Shown here: piece after piece, positions 45,301-56,214 of the stretch
How the letters are laid out: every line of letters starts with the position of its first letter
Numbering within the stretch: the first letter of the stretch is position 1
Source: Xestospongia bergquistia
Taxonomy: Eukaryota > Porifera > Demospongiae > Haplosclerida > Petrosiidae
Length of the DNA stretch: 64,000 nucleotides
Assembly: GCA_963965975.1 (NCBI GenBank)
Contig: OZ014421.1
Location: 687,001 to 751,000, forward strand
Reading direction: 5' to 3'
The notes under the pieces: model-generated
What the model was told of the DNA's origin: nothing
Seen by the model: the letters and a program-made list of their open reading frames with translations, nothing else
The model's database searches: none
Translations under genes and position numbers: made by a program

Positions 45301-45989
45301 AATCCAAATGAAAAGTTTGATCGTACAATATCTACTCTATGCCAAGTTTCAGTATCCTTAGTATCAATATATTTAAAATATGCATTGCCTTTTGTACAAT
45401 TACCAGGATGACGTTGATTTTGAGCAAATGATGAATCAGCTATGAGTACATTAAAGGCATTTTGAAGAAAGAGCCCCAAACCTGAGCCATTTTGAACTGA
45501 TATCCATTTCATTGTGACATTATTAATATCATTAAAGTGTAAGCCGATATTTGTTTGTAATTCATTGTTACCTTTAAACACACAATTTGTTATTGTTAAC
45601 AATATTAATACAACTTGTGTACTATTAGAGAACATCATACCACCACTTGTGTAAGGACCACACCTTATCACTGAGGTAGATTGCTTAACTGTCTCATGAA
45701 AGCCTTGTTCTATATGACCCAGTCCCTGTAGAGTTATATTACTTACACCACTGATCTCCAATTTATTTTGTAGAGTATGAGTTCCCTCTAGAAAGTAGAA
45801 GACTGTATCATCAGTGAAGTAAGATGCGTAATCATCAGTATAATAGGAGAGGTCATGACAAGGTAGGCCAGTGGAAGAGCAAGATTCTCCATTAGGAGCT
45901 GCAGAGACATAATACTCAGAAGCAGTAACATATCCACTGTAGATATACAGTATAACTGATGTTATATAATAGATATGACACCAGCTCAT
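42384..45989 (-). CDS. receptor-like beta-helix membrane protein P3, intact
   Basis: 1201 residues, single exon, starting MSWCHIYYITSVILYIYSGY. It belongs to a second ectodomain type shared with P4-P6: GPYTSGGMMFSNSTQVVLIL, DIVRSNFSFGLND, NHNTTGLMSFRSSLLFMTNN and NNHAKRFGGGIYVSQ. Beta-helix/PMP-like repeats are followed by the Cys stalk (CRLSRSGILCGQCAQGRSLM), the membrane block (NDHIALIIPFALAGVALVAF, LIFYANVVKIYEPIFF) and the tail ELREPLLDDQDDIIHKK. The ectodomain differs clearly from P1, while the membrane block is almost the same. The predicted location is the plasma membrane; the ligand and signalling partner are unknown. Confidence 0.86.
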   Translation of the reverse strand: MSWCHIYYITSVILYIYSGYVTASEYYVSAAPNGESCSSTGLPCHDLSYYTDDYASYFTDDTVFYFLEGTHTLQNKLEISGVSNITLQGLGHIEQGFHETVKQSTSVIRCGPYTSGGMMFSNSTQVVLILLTITNCVFKGNNELQTNIGLHFNDINNVTMKWISVQNGSGLGLFLQNAFNVLIADSSFAQNQRHPGNCTKGNAYFKYIDTKDTETWHRVDIVRSNFSFGLNDGCYTYTAGFSYNTNNGGLSIGMHNTAYKLQINIDFVILYGNIGYIGGNFAINGNGNLSLVMNNTSISYGNSFIQISDEYSGGGMSLQYYNNLNKKTEAEVEIFIENTNFSHNVAMVGGGLLFTWYNGGIVHLYNCIIYNNTGNIGSGVAIAVLTYFGVPPIFYFNKINIDSNHIFIQGDEQYQAAVFLLYVSNVTFDQVKVSNHNTTGLMSFRSSLLFMTNNQFVNNSGISGGGIALYDTSYLLLKESSKISFINNHAKRFGGGIYVSQVVNRNKFLQCFFQPINLTFDDIMPQAPLYFINNSANISGDVLYGGNVDTCNSLYDYYLFKSIFNYTQQTGLSVVSSDPIQICFCESEMPVCSKRYDNKTVLPGRRFNMSLAAVGSQNGTTSGSVQLTEYPNKLNSIVKKLSPHNCMNITYMFNITNEFLTTAQVYATLEKTIDPLSDTFAKIIYATIESCPIEFELNSGTCGCRSEIRNNEISCDINTQNISRKGNLWIGYQNDSKCFIVYENCPFDYCEKDKTQFKIASPDPQCRLSRSGILCGQCAQGRSLMLGSNQCRNCTNDHIALIIPFALAGVALVAFVITLNLTVSVGTINGLIFYANVVKIYEPIFFPEGSINFLSQFISWINLDLGIETCFINGMGSCSKTWLQFIFPGYVWFLLILIIILSRYSSKVVQLMGRQVIPALATMILLSYTKLIRTVFLVLHNTDVPCKGENNVTFKLWYIDATVPYLRGCHIPLFLFSLAILILLIVPYTVYLLTIPLLEGPLSKFMCYQKLSTNMKPFSDAYGGPYKDKCRFWTGFLLLVRVVLALVVSVDTEATVSLDVLTSILVVIIFMYLPLRGVYRQLPLVYLELFFILNLILLASTNGHTSNENMNLKEQVITIVLISLTLVVFCGILIYHVWDRFLKSHLQERIKKLFKTQSNIPSDDDNEIELKISSVNNITYSVMPELREPLLDDQDDIIHKK

Positions 45990-46926
45990 GATGTGGCAGT
46001 ATTAGGTGATCTTGAAGAGTCACTAGCATAGGAAATAAAGTCATAATAAATAATATCAATGATATATTACTTACATCTTAAAAGAAGTCCACTAGTAATC
46101 AATAAAGGTCACAAAGGATGATTATACAAGTCACAGATTATATTGATAGTTATATAATAATGACATAATATACTAATAATATAGTCCTTGTAGTATGGAG
46201 TACATAGTACTAATAACACATATACATAAAATAAACAGATTATTGTTTATATTTATGGTTTATATTACAATATGTGGGTGTATTAAAACACTCACTAAAG
46301 TCATGTACACACTGCTATCATATATCAGTTAGTCATATGGTGAATAGGATAAGTAGTGACCTGTACATTTTAAAGTTAATATGATGTATAATTTGGATTA
46401 TATTACTATTAAGTCATTTTAATTCATTCATGAATATTATTTGGTTTAAATAAATCTATTTATAATATGAATTAAAACATTATTAGTTCTGACCATTAGT
46501 TATATAAGCAGTTAATCCCACAAAGAGTAATAAATACAATATCATGTTTACTTCTTATATCAAAATAACTTTGCTACATACAATCAGTATTATCATATAT
46601 TAGTTCAATCATTCAATCAATTGTTACAATGATATATAATTGTTTATTATCATAATTTCCCTCTTAAATGTTATGATTACATACCTTTGACAATAAATTA
46701 GTTGATTATAATTAAACTATTAATAATAAAACAGCTTTTATCGACAAAATACAAATAGTAATTATTAATCAGCAAATGAAAACTAATAATCATTCAATGT
46801 TAGTATACACTCAGTAAAGTACATGTATAAATATCATATTATCAAAAATCACACTGTATTTAATACTATATAAAATACATACATTAACAAGTCAAATAAT
46901 ATATCTACTGAAATACATTGTCACAT
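45990..46926. repeat. P3-P4 spacer, unit of a tandem gene array
   Basis: Almost the whole stretch recurs at 50796-51730, 59641-60562 and 62445-63365. It contains the 5' flank (AAAGAAGTCCACTAGTAATC, TGGTTTATATTACAATATGT) and the 3' flank of the next gene (ATTAGTTGATTATAATTAAA, AATATATCTACTGAAATACA). Gene plus spacer form a repeated unit of roughly 4.6-4.9 kb. Confidence 0.75.
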
Positions 46927-49900
46927 TCATTTCTTATGAATAATGTCATCTTGATCATCAAGCAGAGGTTCACGTAACTCTGGCATAATAGAATATGTGA
47001 TATTATTAACTGAAGATATCTTTAGTTCTATTTCGTTATCATCATCAGATGGAATGTTGGACTGTGTTTTAAACAATTTTTTAATTCGCTCTTGCAAATG
47101 GGACTTTAAAAATCGATCCCAGACATGATAGATCAAAATACCACAGAATACTACAAATGTTAGTGATATTAAAATTTTAGTAAACACTTCTTTTAAATTT
47201 ATGTTTTCATTTGAAGTGTGTCCATTAGTAGAAGCCATTAAAATAAGGTTAAGAATGAAGAAAAGCTCCAGACAAACCAAAGGAAGTTGTCGATATACTC
47301 CCCTCAAAGGAAGATACATGAAGTTAATAGCAACTAAAATAGATGTTAACACTTCCAAACTTACAGTAGGTTTAGTATCTGTAGACACAACTCCTGCTAA
47401 GACAACACGAACTAATAGTAAAAATCCAGTCCAAAAACGACACTTGTCCTTATATGGACCTCCATATGCATCAGAAAAAGGCTTCATATATGTTGACAAC
47501 TTTTGACAACGCATGTATTTTGATAGAGGTCCTTCAAGCAATGGTATAGTAAGAAGATAGGAAGTGTATGGAACAATTAGTAAAATGAGTACAGCCAGTG
47601 AGAACAGGAACAATGGTAGATGACAACCTCTTAGATATGGTACAGTAGTGTCAACATACCATAACTTGAATGTGACATTATTCTCACCACTACATGGAAC
47701 ATTAGTGTAACGAAGGACGAGGAAAACAATGCGTATTAGTTTGGTGTATGAGAGAAGGATCATAGTGGCTAGTGCTGGTATTACTTGTCTTTCCATAAGT
47801 CTAACTACTTTACTGGAATATCGTGATAATATTATGATGATTATTAGTAGAAACCAAACATAGCCTGGAAAGATAAACTGTAGCCATGTCTTACTACAAG
47901 AACCCATACCATCAATGAAACAAATCTCAATACCCAGATCAAGATTGATCCAGGAAATGAACAGACTAAGTAATGGTATAGGACCTTTAGGAAAGAAGAT
48001 GTGTTCATATATTTTGAGAACATTAGCATAGAATATCAGTCCATTGATTGTACCCACAGACACAGTTAAGTTTAAAATAATGACAAAAGCTACCAATGCT
48101 ACTCCAGCTAAAGCAAATGGAATGATAAGAGCTATGTGGTCATTAGTGCAGTTTCTACATTGATTAGAACCTAACATGAGACTACGTCCTTGAGCACATT
48201 GTCCACAGAGTATCCCAGATCGATTGAGACGACATTGTGGCTCAGGAGAGATAATTTTAAATTGAGTCTTTTTTTTTTCACAGTAATCAAAGGGGCAGTT
48301 TTTATAAACAATAAAACATTTTGAGTCATTTTGATAACCAATCCACAAATTTCCTTCTCTTGATATGTTCTGGGTATTAATGTCACAAGATATTTTATTA
48401 TTTTGAAGTTCACTTGTACAGTCACAAATCCCACTTTTCAACTCAAACCCTATTGGACAGTCCTCTATTGTAGCATTAATAATCTTAGCGAATGGGTCAT
48501 TTAAAGGATCAATTGTTTTTTCAAGTGTAACATAGACTTGCGCTGTTCTTGAAAGTGCACTTGTTATATTGAACATATATGTAATGTTCGTACAGTTATG
48601 AGGACTTAGTTTTTTTACAATAGAATTCAATTTGTAAGAGTGCTCTGTTAATTGTACTGAACCAGATGTTGTTCCATTTTGTGATCCCACAGCTGCTAAT
48701 GATATATTGAACTTCCTTCCTGGCAGAACAGTTTTATCGTCATATCTCTTAGAGCAAACTGGTATTTCAGATTCACAAAAGCATATTTGTATAGGATCAG
48801 ATGATACTACTGATAGACCTGTCTGTTGAGTGTAGTTAAAAATAGATTTAAATGAATAATAACCATAGAGTGGATAACAGGTGTCCACATTACCACCATA
48901 TAGCACATCACCTGATATGTTAGCACTATTGTTTATAAAATATAAGCGAGGCATGATGTCATCAAAGGTTAAATTAATCGGTTGAAAAAAGCATTGGAAG
49001 TATTCATTCCTGTTAACAACTTGTGATACATATATTCCTCCTCCGAAACGTTTGGCATGATTATTAATAAATGATATTTTAGATCTTTCATTAAGTAACA
49101 GATATGATGAATCATATAAAGCAATGCCTCCACCAGAAATCCCAGAATTGTTTACAAACTGATTATTTATCATGAAGAGTAATGAACTTCTAAAACTCAT
49201 TAAACCAGTGGTATTATGGTTGGTGACTAAAACTTGGTCAAAAGTAATATTAGAAACATACAATAAGAACACAGCAGCTTGATATTGTTCATCTCTTTGA
49301 ATGGATATGTGATTAAAATCAATAGTGACATTATTAAAATAAAATATAGGAGGGACGCCAAAAAATCTTAGAACACCAATAGTCACTCCTGATCCAGTAT
49401 TGCCAGTATTGTTGTATATAATACAATTATATAAATGAACTATGCCACCATTATACCATACAAATAACAGTCCCCCACCGAACATAGCATGGTGGTGACT
49501 AAAACTTGGTCAAAAGTAATATTAGAAACATACAATAAGAACACAGCAGCTTGATATTGTTCATCTCTTTGAATGGATATGTGATTAAAATCAATAGTGA
49601 CATTATTAAAATAAAATATAGGAGGGACGCCAAAAAATCTTAGAACACCGATAGTCACTCCTGATCCAGTATTGCCAGTATTGTTGTATATAATACAATT
49701 ATATAAATGAACTATGCCACCATTATACCATACAAATAACAGTCCCCCACCGAACATAGCAACATTATGTGAAAAATTGGTGTTTTCAATAAAAATCTCA
49801 ATTTCAGCATCTGTGTTATCATCATGAAAATTATAGTATTGCAAAATCATACCACCTCCATTGTATTCATCACTAATTTGAATAAATGCATTACCATAAC

Positions 49901-50795
49901 TAATACTTGTATTGTTCATTACAAGAGATAAGTGTCCAGTGGTATATATCCCAAGACTTCCATCATATCCAGTATTACCATAGAGAATAACAGAGTCAAT
50001 GTTAATTTGTAATTTGTATGCCATGTTATACATTTCAATACCAAGACCACCAGCACCAGTACTACTAAAAGAATGTGGACAGTCAGGAATATAACCCTGA
50101 TCACTCAATCCAAATGAAAAGTTTGATCGTACAATATCAACTCTATGCCAAGTTTTAGTGTCCTCAGTATCATTATATTTAAGATATGCATTTCCTATTG
50201 TACAATTACCAGGCTGACGTTGATTTTGAGCAAATGATGAATCAGCTATGAGTACATTAAAGGCATTTTGAAGAAAGAGCCCCAAACCTGAGCCATTCTG
50301 AACTGATATGCATTTCATTGTGACATTATTAATATCATAAAAGTGTAAGCCGATGTTTGTTTGTAATGGATAATTACCTTTGAACACACAATTTGTTATA
50401 GTTAACAATGTTAATACAACTTGTGTACTATTAGAGAACATCATACCACCACTTGTGTAAGGACCACACCTTATCACTGAGGTAGATTGCATAACTGTCT
50501 CATGAAAGCCTTGTTCTATATGACCCAGTCCCTGTAGAGTTATATTACTTACACCACTGATCTCCAATTTATCTTGTAGAGTATGAGTTCCCTCTAGGAA
50601 GTAGAAGATTGTATCATCAGTGAAGTAAGATGCAAAATCATCAATATAGTAGGAGAGGTTATGACAATGTAGATGAATAGAAGGGCAAGATTCTTCATTA
50701 GGAGCTGCAGAGACATAATACTCAGAAGCAGTAACATATCCACTGTAGATATACAGTATAACTGATGTTATATAATAGATATGACACCAGCTCAT
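46927..50795 (-). pseudogene. receptor-like membrane protein P4 broken by a 272-bp tandem duplication
   Basis: From ATG 50795 the frame is normal for about 437 codons, then repeats part of itself out of frame and stops at 49440. The second piece, open from 49485 to 46927 (852 codons), carries the rest: beta-helix end, Cys stalk (CRLNRSGILCGQCAQGRSLM), membrane block and tail ELREPLLDDQDDIIHKK. The cause is visible: about 49222-49493 and 49494-49765 are direct copies, offset by 272 bases and nearly identical (one difference noticed), and 272 is not a multiple of three. There is no other lesion, so the duplication is very recent or an assembly artefact from two alleles. Confidence 0.85.
49222..49765. 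repeat. 272-bp direct tandem duplication inside P4
   Basis: Both copies begin GGTGACTAAAACTTGGTCAA and end CCCCACCGAACATAGCA. The junction near 49487-49494 joins ACATAGCA directly to TGGTGGTGAC. The short shared GGTGG/TGGT at the join fits a microhomology-driven event or unequal exchange. Confidence 0.85.
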
Positions 50796-51730
50796 GATAT
50801 GACAGTATTAGGTGATCTTAAAGAGTAGCTAGCATAAGAAATAAAGTCATAATAAATAATATCAATGATACATTACTTACATCTTAAAAGAAGTCCACTA
50901 GTAATCAATAAAGGTCACAAAGGATGATTATACAAGTCACAGATTATATTGATAGTTATATAATAATGACATAATATACTAATAATGTAGTCCTTGTAGT
51001 ATGGAGTACATAGTACTAATAACACATATACATAAAATAAACAGATTATTGTTTATATTTATGGTTTATATTACAATATGTGGGTGTATTAAAACACTCA
51101 CTAAAGTCATGTACACACTGCTATCATATATCAGTTAGTCATATGGTGAATAGGATAAGAGGTGACCTGTACATTTTAAAGTTAATATGATGTCAATTTG
51201 GATTATATTACTATTAAGTCATTTTGATCCATTCATGAATATTATTTGGTTTAAATAAATCCATTTATAATATGAATTAAAACATTATTAGTTCTGACCA
51301 TTAGTTATATAAGCAGTTAATCCCACAAAGAGTAATAAATACAATATCATGTTTACTTCTTATATCAAATAACTTTGCTACATACAATCAGTATTATCAT
51401 ATATTAGTTCAATCATTCAATCAATTGTTACAATGATATATAATTGTTTATTATCATAATTTCCCTCTTAAATGTTATGATTACATACCTTTGACAATAA
51501 ATTAGTTGATTATAATTAAACTATTAATAATAAAACAGCTTTTATCGACAAAATACAAATAGTAATTATTAATCAGCAAATGAAAACTAATAATCATTCA
51601 ATGTTAGTATACACTCAGTAAAGTACATGTATAAATATCATATTATCAAAAATCACACTGTATTTAATACTATATAAAATACATACATTAACAAGTCAAA
51701 TAATATATCTACTGAAATACATTGTCACAT
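50796..51730. repeat. P4-P5 spacer, unit of a tandem gene array
   Basis: It is nearly identical along its length to 45990-46926 (for example TAGTCCTTGTAGTATGGAGT and GTTATATAAGCAGTTAATCC). No coding frame is seen. The high identity marks recent duplication of gene plus flank. Confidence 0.75.
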
Positions 51731-54700
51731 TCATTTCTTATGAATAATGTCATCTTGATCATCAAGCAGAGGTTCACGTAACTCTGGCATAATAGAATAT
51801 GTGATATTATTAACTGAAGATATCTTTAATTCTATTTCGTTATCATTAGCTGGAATATTGGACTGTGTTTTAAACAATTTTTTAATTCGCTCTTGCAAAT
51901 GGGACTTTAAAAATCGATCCCAGATATGATAGATCAAAATACCACAGAATACTACAAATGTTAGTGACACTAAAATTTTAGTAAACACTTCTCCTTTTAA
52001 ATTCATGTTTTCATTAGAAGTATATCTATTAGTAGAAGCCATTAAAATAAGGTTAAGAATGAAGAAAAGCTCCAGACAAGCCAAAGAAATTTGTCGATAT
52101 ATTCCCCTCAATGGAAGATACATGAAGGTAATAACAACTAAAATAGATTTTAACACTTCCAAACTTAGAGTAGGTTCAGTAATTGTAGACACAACTACCG
52201 CTAAGACAACACGAACTAATAGTAAAAATCCAGTCCAAAAACGACACTTGTCCTTATATGGACCTCCATATGCATCAGAAAAAGGCTTCATATTTGTTGA
52301 CAACTTTTGACAACGCATGTATTTTGATAGAGGTCCTTCAAGCAATGGTATAGTAAGAAGATAGGAAGTGTATGGAATAATTAGTAAAATTAATACAGCC
52401 ATTGACAACAGAAACAATGGTATATGACAACGTCTTAGATATGGTACAGTAGCGTCAACATACCATAAATGGAATGTGACATTATTCTCTCCCTTACATG
52501 GAACATTAATGTAATGAAGGACCAAGAAAACAGTGCGTATCAGTTTGGTGTATGAGAGAAGGATCATAGTGGCTAGTGCTGGTATTACTTGTCTTCCCAT
52601 AAGTCGAACCACTTTACTGGAATAACGTGATAATATTATGATGAGTATTAGTAGAAACCAAACATAGCCTGGAAAGATAAACTGTAGCCATGTCTTACTG
52701 CATGAACCCATACCGTTAATGAAACAAGTCTCAATACCCAGATCTAGATTGATCCAGGAAATAAACTGACTTAAAAAATTAATAGGACCTTCAGGAAAGA
52801 AGATGGGTTCATATATCTTGACAACATTAGCATAGAATATAAGTCCATTGATTGTACCCACAGAAACTGTTAAGTTTAAAGTAATGACAAAAGCTACCAA
52901 TGCTATTCCAGCTAAAGCAAATGGAATGATAAGAGCTATGTGGTCATTAGTGCAGTTTCTACATTGATTGGAACCTAACATGAGACTAAGTCCTTGAGCA
53001 CATTGTCCACAGAGTATGCCAGATCGACTGAGAAGACATTGTGGATCAGGAGAGGTAATTTTAAATTGAGTCTTATTTTTTTCACAGTAATCAAAGGGGC
53101 AGTTTTCATAAACAATAAAACATTTTGAGTCATTTTGATAACCAATCCACAAATTTCCTTTTTTTGATATGTTCTGGGTATTAATGTCACAAGATATTTC
53201 ATTATTTCTAAGTTCACTTGTACAGTCACAAATCCCACTTTTCAACTCAAACCCTATTGGACAGTCCTCTATTGTAGCATTAATAATCTTAGCGAATGGG
53301 TCATTTAAAGGATCAATTGTTTTTTCAAGTGTAACATAGACTTGTGCTGTTCTTGAAAGTGCACTTGTTATATTCAACATATATGTAATGTTCATACAGT
53401 TATGAGGACTTAGTTTTTTTACAATAAAATTCAATTTGTTTAGGTACTCTGTTAATTGTACTGAACCAGGTGTTGTTCCATTTTGTGATCCTACAGCAGC
53501 TAATGATATATTGAACCTCATCCCAGGCAGAACAATTTTATTGTCATATTTCTTAGAGCAAACTGGTCTGTTTGATTCACAAAAGCATATTTGAATGGGA
53601 TCCGATGATATTACTGATAGACTTGTATTTTGCTGAGTGTACACGTAGTTAAAAATAGATTTCAATAAATAACTGTCTGAACAGGTATCCACATTACCAC
53701 CATATAACACATCGCCTGATATGTTAGCACTATTGTTTATAAAATATAAGCGAGGCATGTTGTAATAATTGTTGTAGTTAATCACTTGAAAAAAGCATTG
53801 TAAGAATTCAATTCTGTTAACAACTTGTGATACATATATTCCTCCCCCAAAATGTTTGGCATGATTATTAATAAATGATATATTAGATTGTTCATTAAGT
53901 AACAGATATGATGTATCGTATAAAGCAATGCCTCCACCAGAAATCCCAGAGTTGTTTACAAACTGATTATTTGTCATGAAGAGTAACAAGCTTCTAAAAC
54001 TCATTAAACCAGTAGTATTATGGTTGCTGACTAAAACTTGGTCAAAAGTAATATTAGAAACATACAATAAGAACACAGCAGCTTGATATTGCTCATCTCC
54101 TTGAATGAATATATGATTAGAATCAATAGTAATCTTATTAAAATAAATTCTAGGAGGGACTCCAAAATATGTTAGAACAGCAATTGTCACTCCTGACCCA
54201 GTATTACCAGTATTGTTGTATATAATACAATTATATAAATGAGCTCTGCCATCACCAAACCATAACAAAACTAATCCTCCACCCAACTTAGCAACATTAT
54301 GTGAAAAATTTGTATTTTCAATAACAATCTCAACATCAGCTTCTGTATTATCATAGCGGCGCAAAATCATACCACCTCCAAACATTTCTGAAAAAATTGG
54401 ATATTCATCACTAATTTGAATAAATGCATTACCATAACTAATACTTGTGTTGTTCATTACAAGAGATAAGTGTCCAGTGGTAATTATCCCAAGATTTCCT
54501 CCATCATATCCAATATTACCATAGAGAATAACAAAGTCAATGTTAATTTGTAATTTGTATGCAGTGCTATGCATTCCTATACTGAGACCACCAGTATTAG
54601 TATTATATGAAAAACCATCAGTATAACATTCATCACTCAATCCAAATGAAAAGTTTGATCGTACAATATCTACTCTATGCAAAGTTTTAGTATCCTTAGT

Positions 54701-55333
54701 ATCAATATATTCAAGATATGCATTTCCTATTGTACAATTACCAGGATGATGTTGATTTTGAGCAAATGATGAATCAGTTATGAGTACATTAAAGGCATTT
54801 TCAAGAAAGAGCCCCAAACCTGAGCCATTCTGAACTGATATCCATTTCATTGTGACATTATTAATATCATAAAAGTGTAAGCCGATGTTTGTTTGTAATT
54901 CATTATTATAATTACCTTTGAACACACAATTTGTTATTGTTAACAATATTAATACAACTTGTGTGCTATTAGAGAACATCATACCACCACTTGTGTAAGG
55001 ACCACACCTTATCACTGAGGTAGATTGCTTAACTGTCTCATGAAAGCCTTGTTCTATATGACCCAGTCCCTGTAGAGTTATATTACTTACACCACTGATC
55101 TCCAATTTATCTTGTAGAGTATGAGTTCCCTCTAGGAAGTAGAAGATTGTATCATCAGTGAAGTAAGATGCAAAATCATCAGTATAGTAGGAGAGGTTAT
55201 GACAAGGTAGATCAGTAGAAGGACAAGATTCTCCATTAGGAGCTGCAGATACATAATACTCAGAAGCAGTACCATATCCACTGTAGATATACAGTATAAC
55301 TGATGTTATATAATAGATATGACACCAGTTCAT
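51731..55333 (-). CDS. receptor-like beta-helix membrane protein P5, intact
   Basis: The start is placed at ATG 55333-55331 (MNWCHIYYITSVILYIYSGY), matching the MSWCHIYY start of the paralogs; the seven in-frame codons before it begin with TTG and are not conserved. The protein is 1200 residues. It has the P3-type ectodomain but its own segments: IFSEMFGGGMIL, a NYNNYYNMPRLYF stretch and CSDSYLLKSIFNYVYTQQN. The Cys stalk (CLLSRSGILCGQCAQGLSLM), the membrane block and the tail ELREPLLDDQDDIIHKK follow. Its 5' flank is shorter than and different from that of P3 and P4, so its promoter may differ. Confidence 0.86.
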   Translation of the reverse strand: MNWCHIYYITSVILYIYSGYGTASEYYVSAAPNGESCPSTDLPCHNLSYYTDDFASYFTDDTIFYFLEGTHTLQDKLEISGVSNITLQGLGHIEQGFHETVKQSTSVIRCGPYTSGGMMFSNSTQVVLILLTITNCVFKGNYNNELQTNIGLHFYDINNVTMKWISVQNGSGLGLFLENAFNVLITDSSFAQNQHHPGNCTIGNAYLEYIDTKDTKTLHRVDIVRSNFSFGLSDECYTDGFSYNTNTGGLSIGMHSTAYKLQINIDFVILYGNIGYDGGNLGIITTGHLSLVMNNTSISYGNAFIQISDEYPIFSEMFGGGMILRRYDNTEADVEIVIENTNFSHNVAKLGGGLVLLWFGDGRAHLYNCIIYNNTGNTGSGVTIAVLTYFGVPPRIYFNKITIDSNHIFIQGDEQYQAAVFLLYVSNITFDQVLVSNHNTTGLMSFRSLLLFMTNNQFVNNSGISGGGIALYDTSYLLLNEQSNISFINNHAKHFGGGIYVSQVVNRIEFLQCFFQVINYNNYYNMPRLYFINNSANISGDVLYGGNVDTCSDSYLLKSIFNYVYTQQNTSLSVISSDPIQICFCESNRPVCSKKYDNKIVLPGMRFNISLAAVGSQNGTTPGSVQLTEYLNKLNFIVKKLSPHNCMNITYMLNITSALSRTAQVYVTLEKTIDPLNDPFAKIINATIEDCPIGFELKSGICDCTSELRNNEISCDINTQNISKKGNLWIGYQNDSKCFIVYENCPFDYCEKNKTQFKITSPDPQCLLSRSGILCGQCAQGLSLMLGSNQCRNCTNDHIALIIPFALAGIALVAFVITLNLTVSVGTINGLIFYANVVKIYEPIFFPEGPINFLSQFISWINLDLGIETCFINGMGSCSKTWLQFIFPGYVWFLLILIIILSRYSSKVVRLMGRQVIPALATMILLSYTKLIRTVFLVLHYINVPCKGENNVTFHLWYVDATVPYLRRCHIPLFLLSMAVLILLIIPYTSYLLTIPLLEGPLSKYMRCQKLSTNMKPFSDAYGGPYKDKCRFWTGFLLLVRVVLAVVVSTITEPTLSLEVLKSILVVITFMYLPLRGIYRQISLACLELFFILNLILMASTNRYTSNENMNLKGEVFTKILVSLTFVVFCGILIYHIWDRFLKSHLQERIKKLFKTQSNIPANDNEIELKISSVNNITYSIMPELREPLLDDQDDIIHKK

Positions 55334-56214
55334 GATAGCAATCTTAATAAGCAACTAGCCTAAAAGGTAAGTATTTTGGAAATAAAGTCATAATATCATT
55401 AATACATTACTTACTGAGGTACAATAGCAGGACAATACCAGTGAACAAAAGTCATATAATCAGTGATCATGCCATCTACAAAACTCATGTGATAGTTTTG
55501 ATAGTAACACAGATACAAGGCTCTAATAAAATTTTATTTTCAATTGACCACAAAGGGCACATGCACAGACGCCCACTAGCTGAAGTTTATATTAACGCGT
55601 ATATGTGTGTATCAAATGATGAGAATGGCGTGACAAATGAAATCTCGCCCTGGTAAGTCACTGAGTAGCCTCTTGACAGCGATGGAAATGAGCACTTTAG
55701 CCAGTATTTAGTTTAGGATAGTTATCAATTAATATCAAAAAGCTCTCAACTTACTATATTTTAAAAAACTCAGTTATTTTAAAGCCTGAATTCCTAGAAA
55801 CGATAGAGACCACATTATCTTATCTGACTATCTATTATAATTCTGTTTATTCACCTCCAGTTTGAGCATATTTTGTAATACTATTAACTCAACTTGTTTT
55901 TATAATAATTTTATTTAATAATAATTATGTTATTAGGATTATTTTCATGCCATCTTCCAACTTCCCGTTTCTCAATGTTTTGATACATCATGCAATTATA
56001 GTAACACACTGTAGTATAATAAATTTGATTCCATTATATAGTGAGTGTCCTTTTAGAGTTAAACTGTTATCATATATAAAATAGAACAGCATAATACAAT
56101 ATTGGCCAAGCAATAGCTATATTAATATATATATATATATATATATATTATTAATACTAATGATGTCATTGTCATAACTATCACATGATATGATCTGACC
56201 TCTTTAAATGAAAA
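55334..56214. other. spacer between P5 and truncated P6, with orphan TRIM upstream block
   Basis: 55665-55740 resembles the P1-P2 spacer (CTCTTGACAGCGATGGAAAT). A G+C-richer patch at about 55550-55650 has an open frame but no supporting homology. An (AT)n tract lies at about 56124-56147. 56150-56209 matches the block upstream of the TRIM genes (TGATGTCATTGTCATAACTA, then TCACATGATATGATCTGACC) although no TRIM gene follows; the truncated end of P6 begins directly after it. Confidence 0.6.

Noticed and set aside
55441..55656. Open frame of 71 codons ending before a GTAAGT donor-like site, in a G+C-richer patch
   Set aside because: No family resemblance, no clear acceptor, and the flanking bases align with another P-array spacer, so it is probably non-coding.
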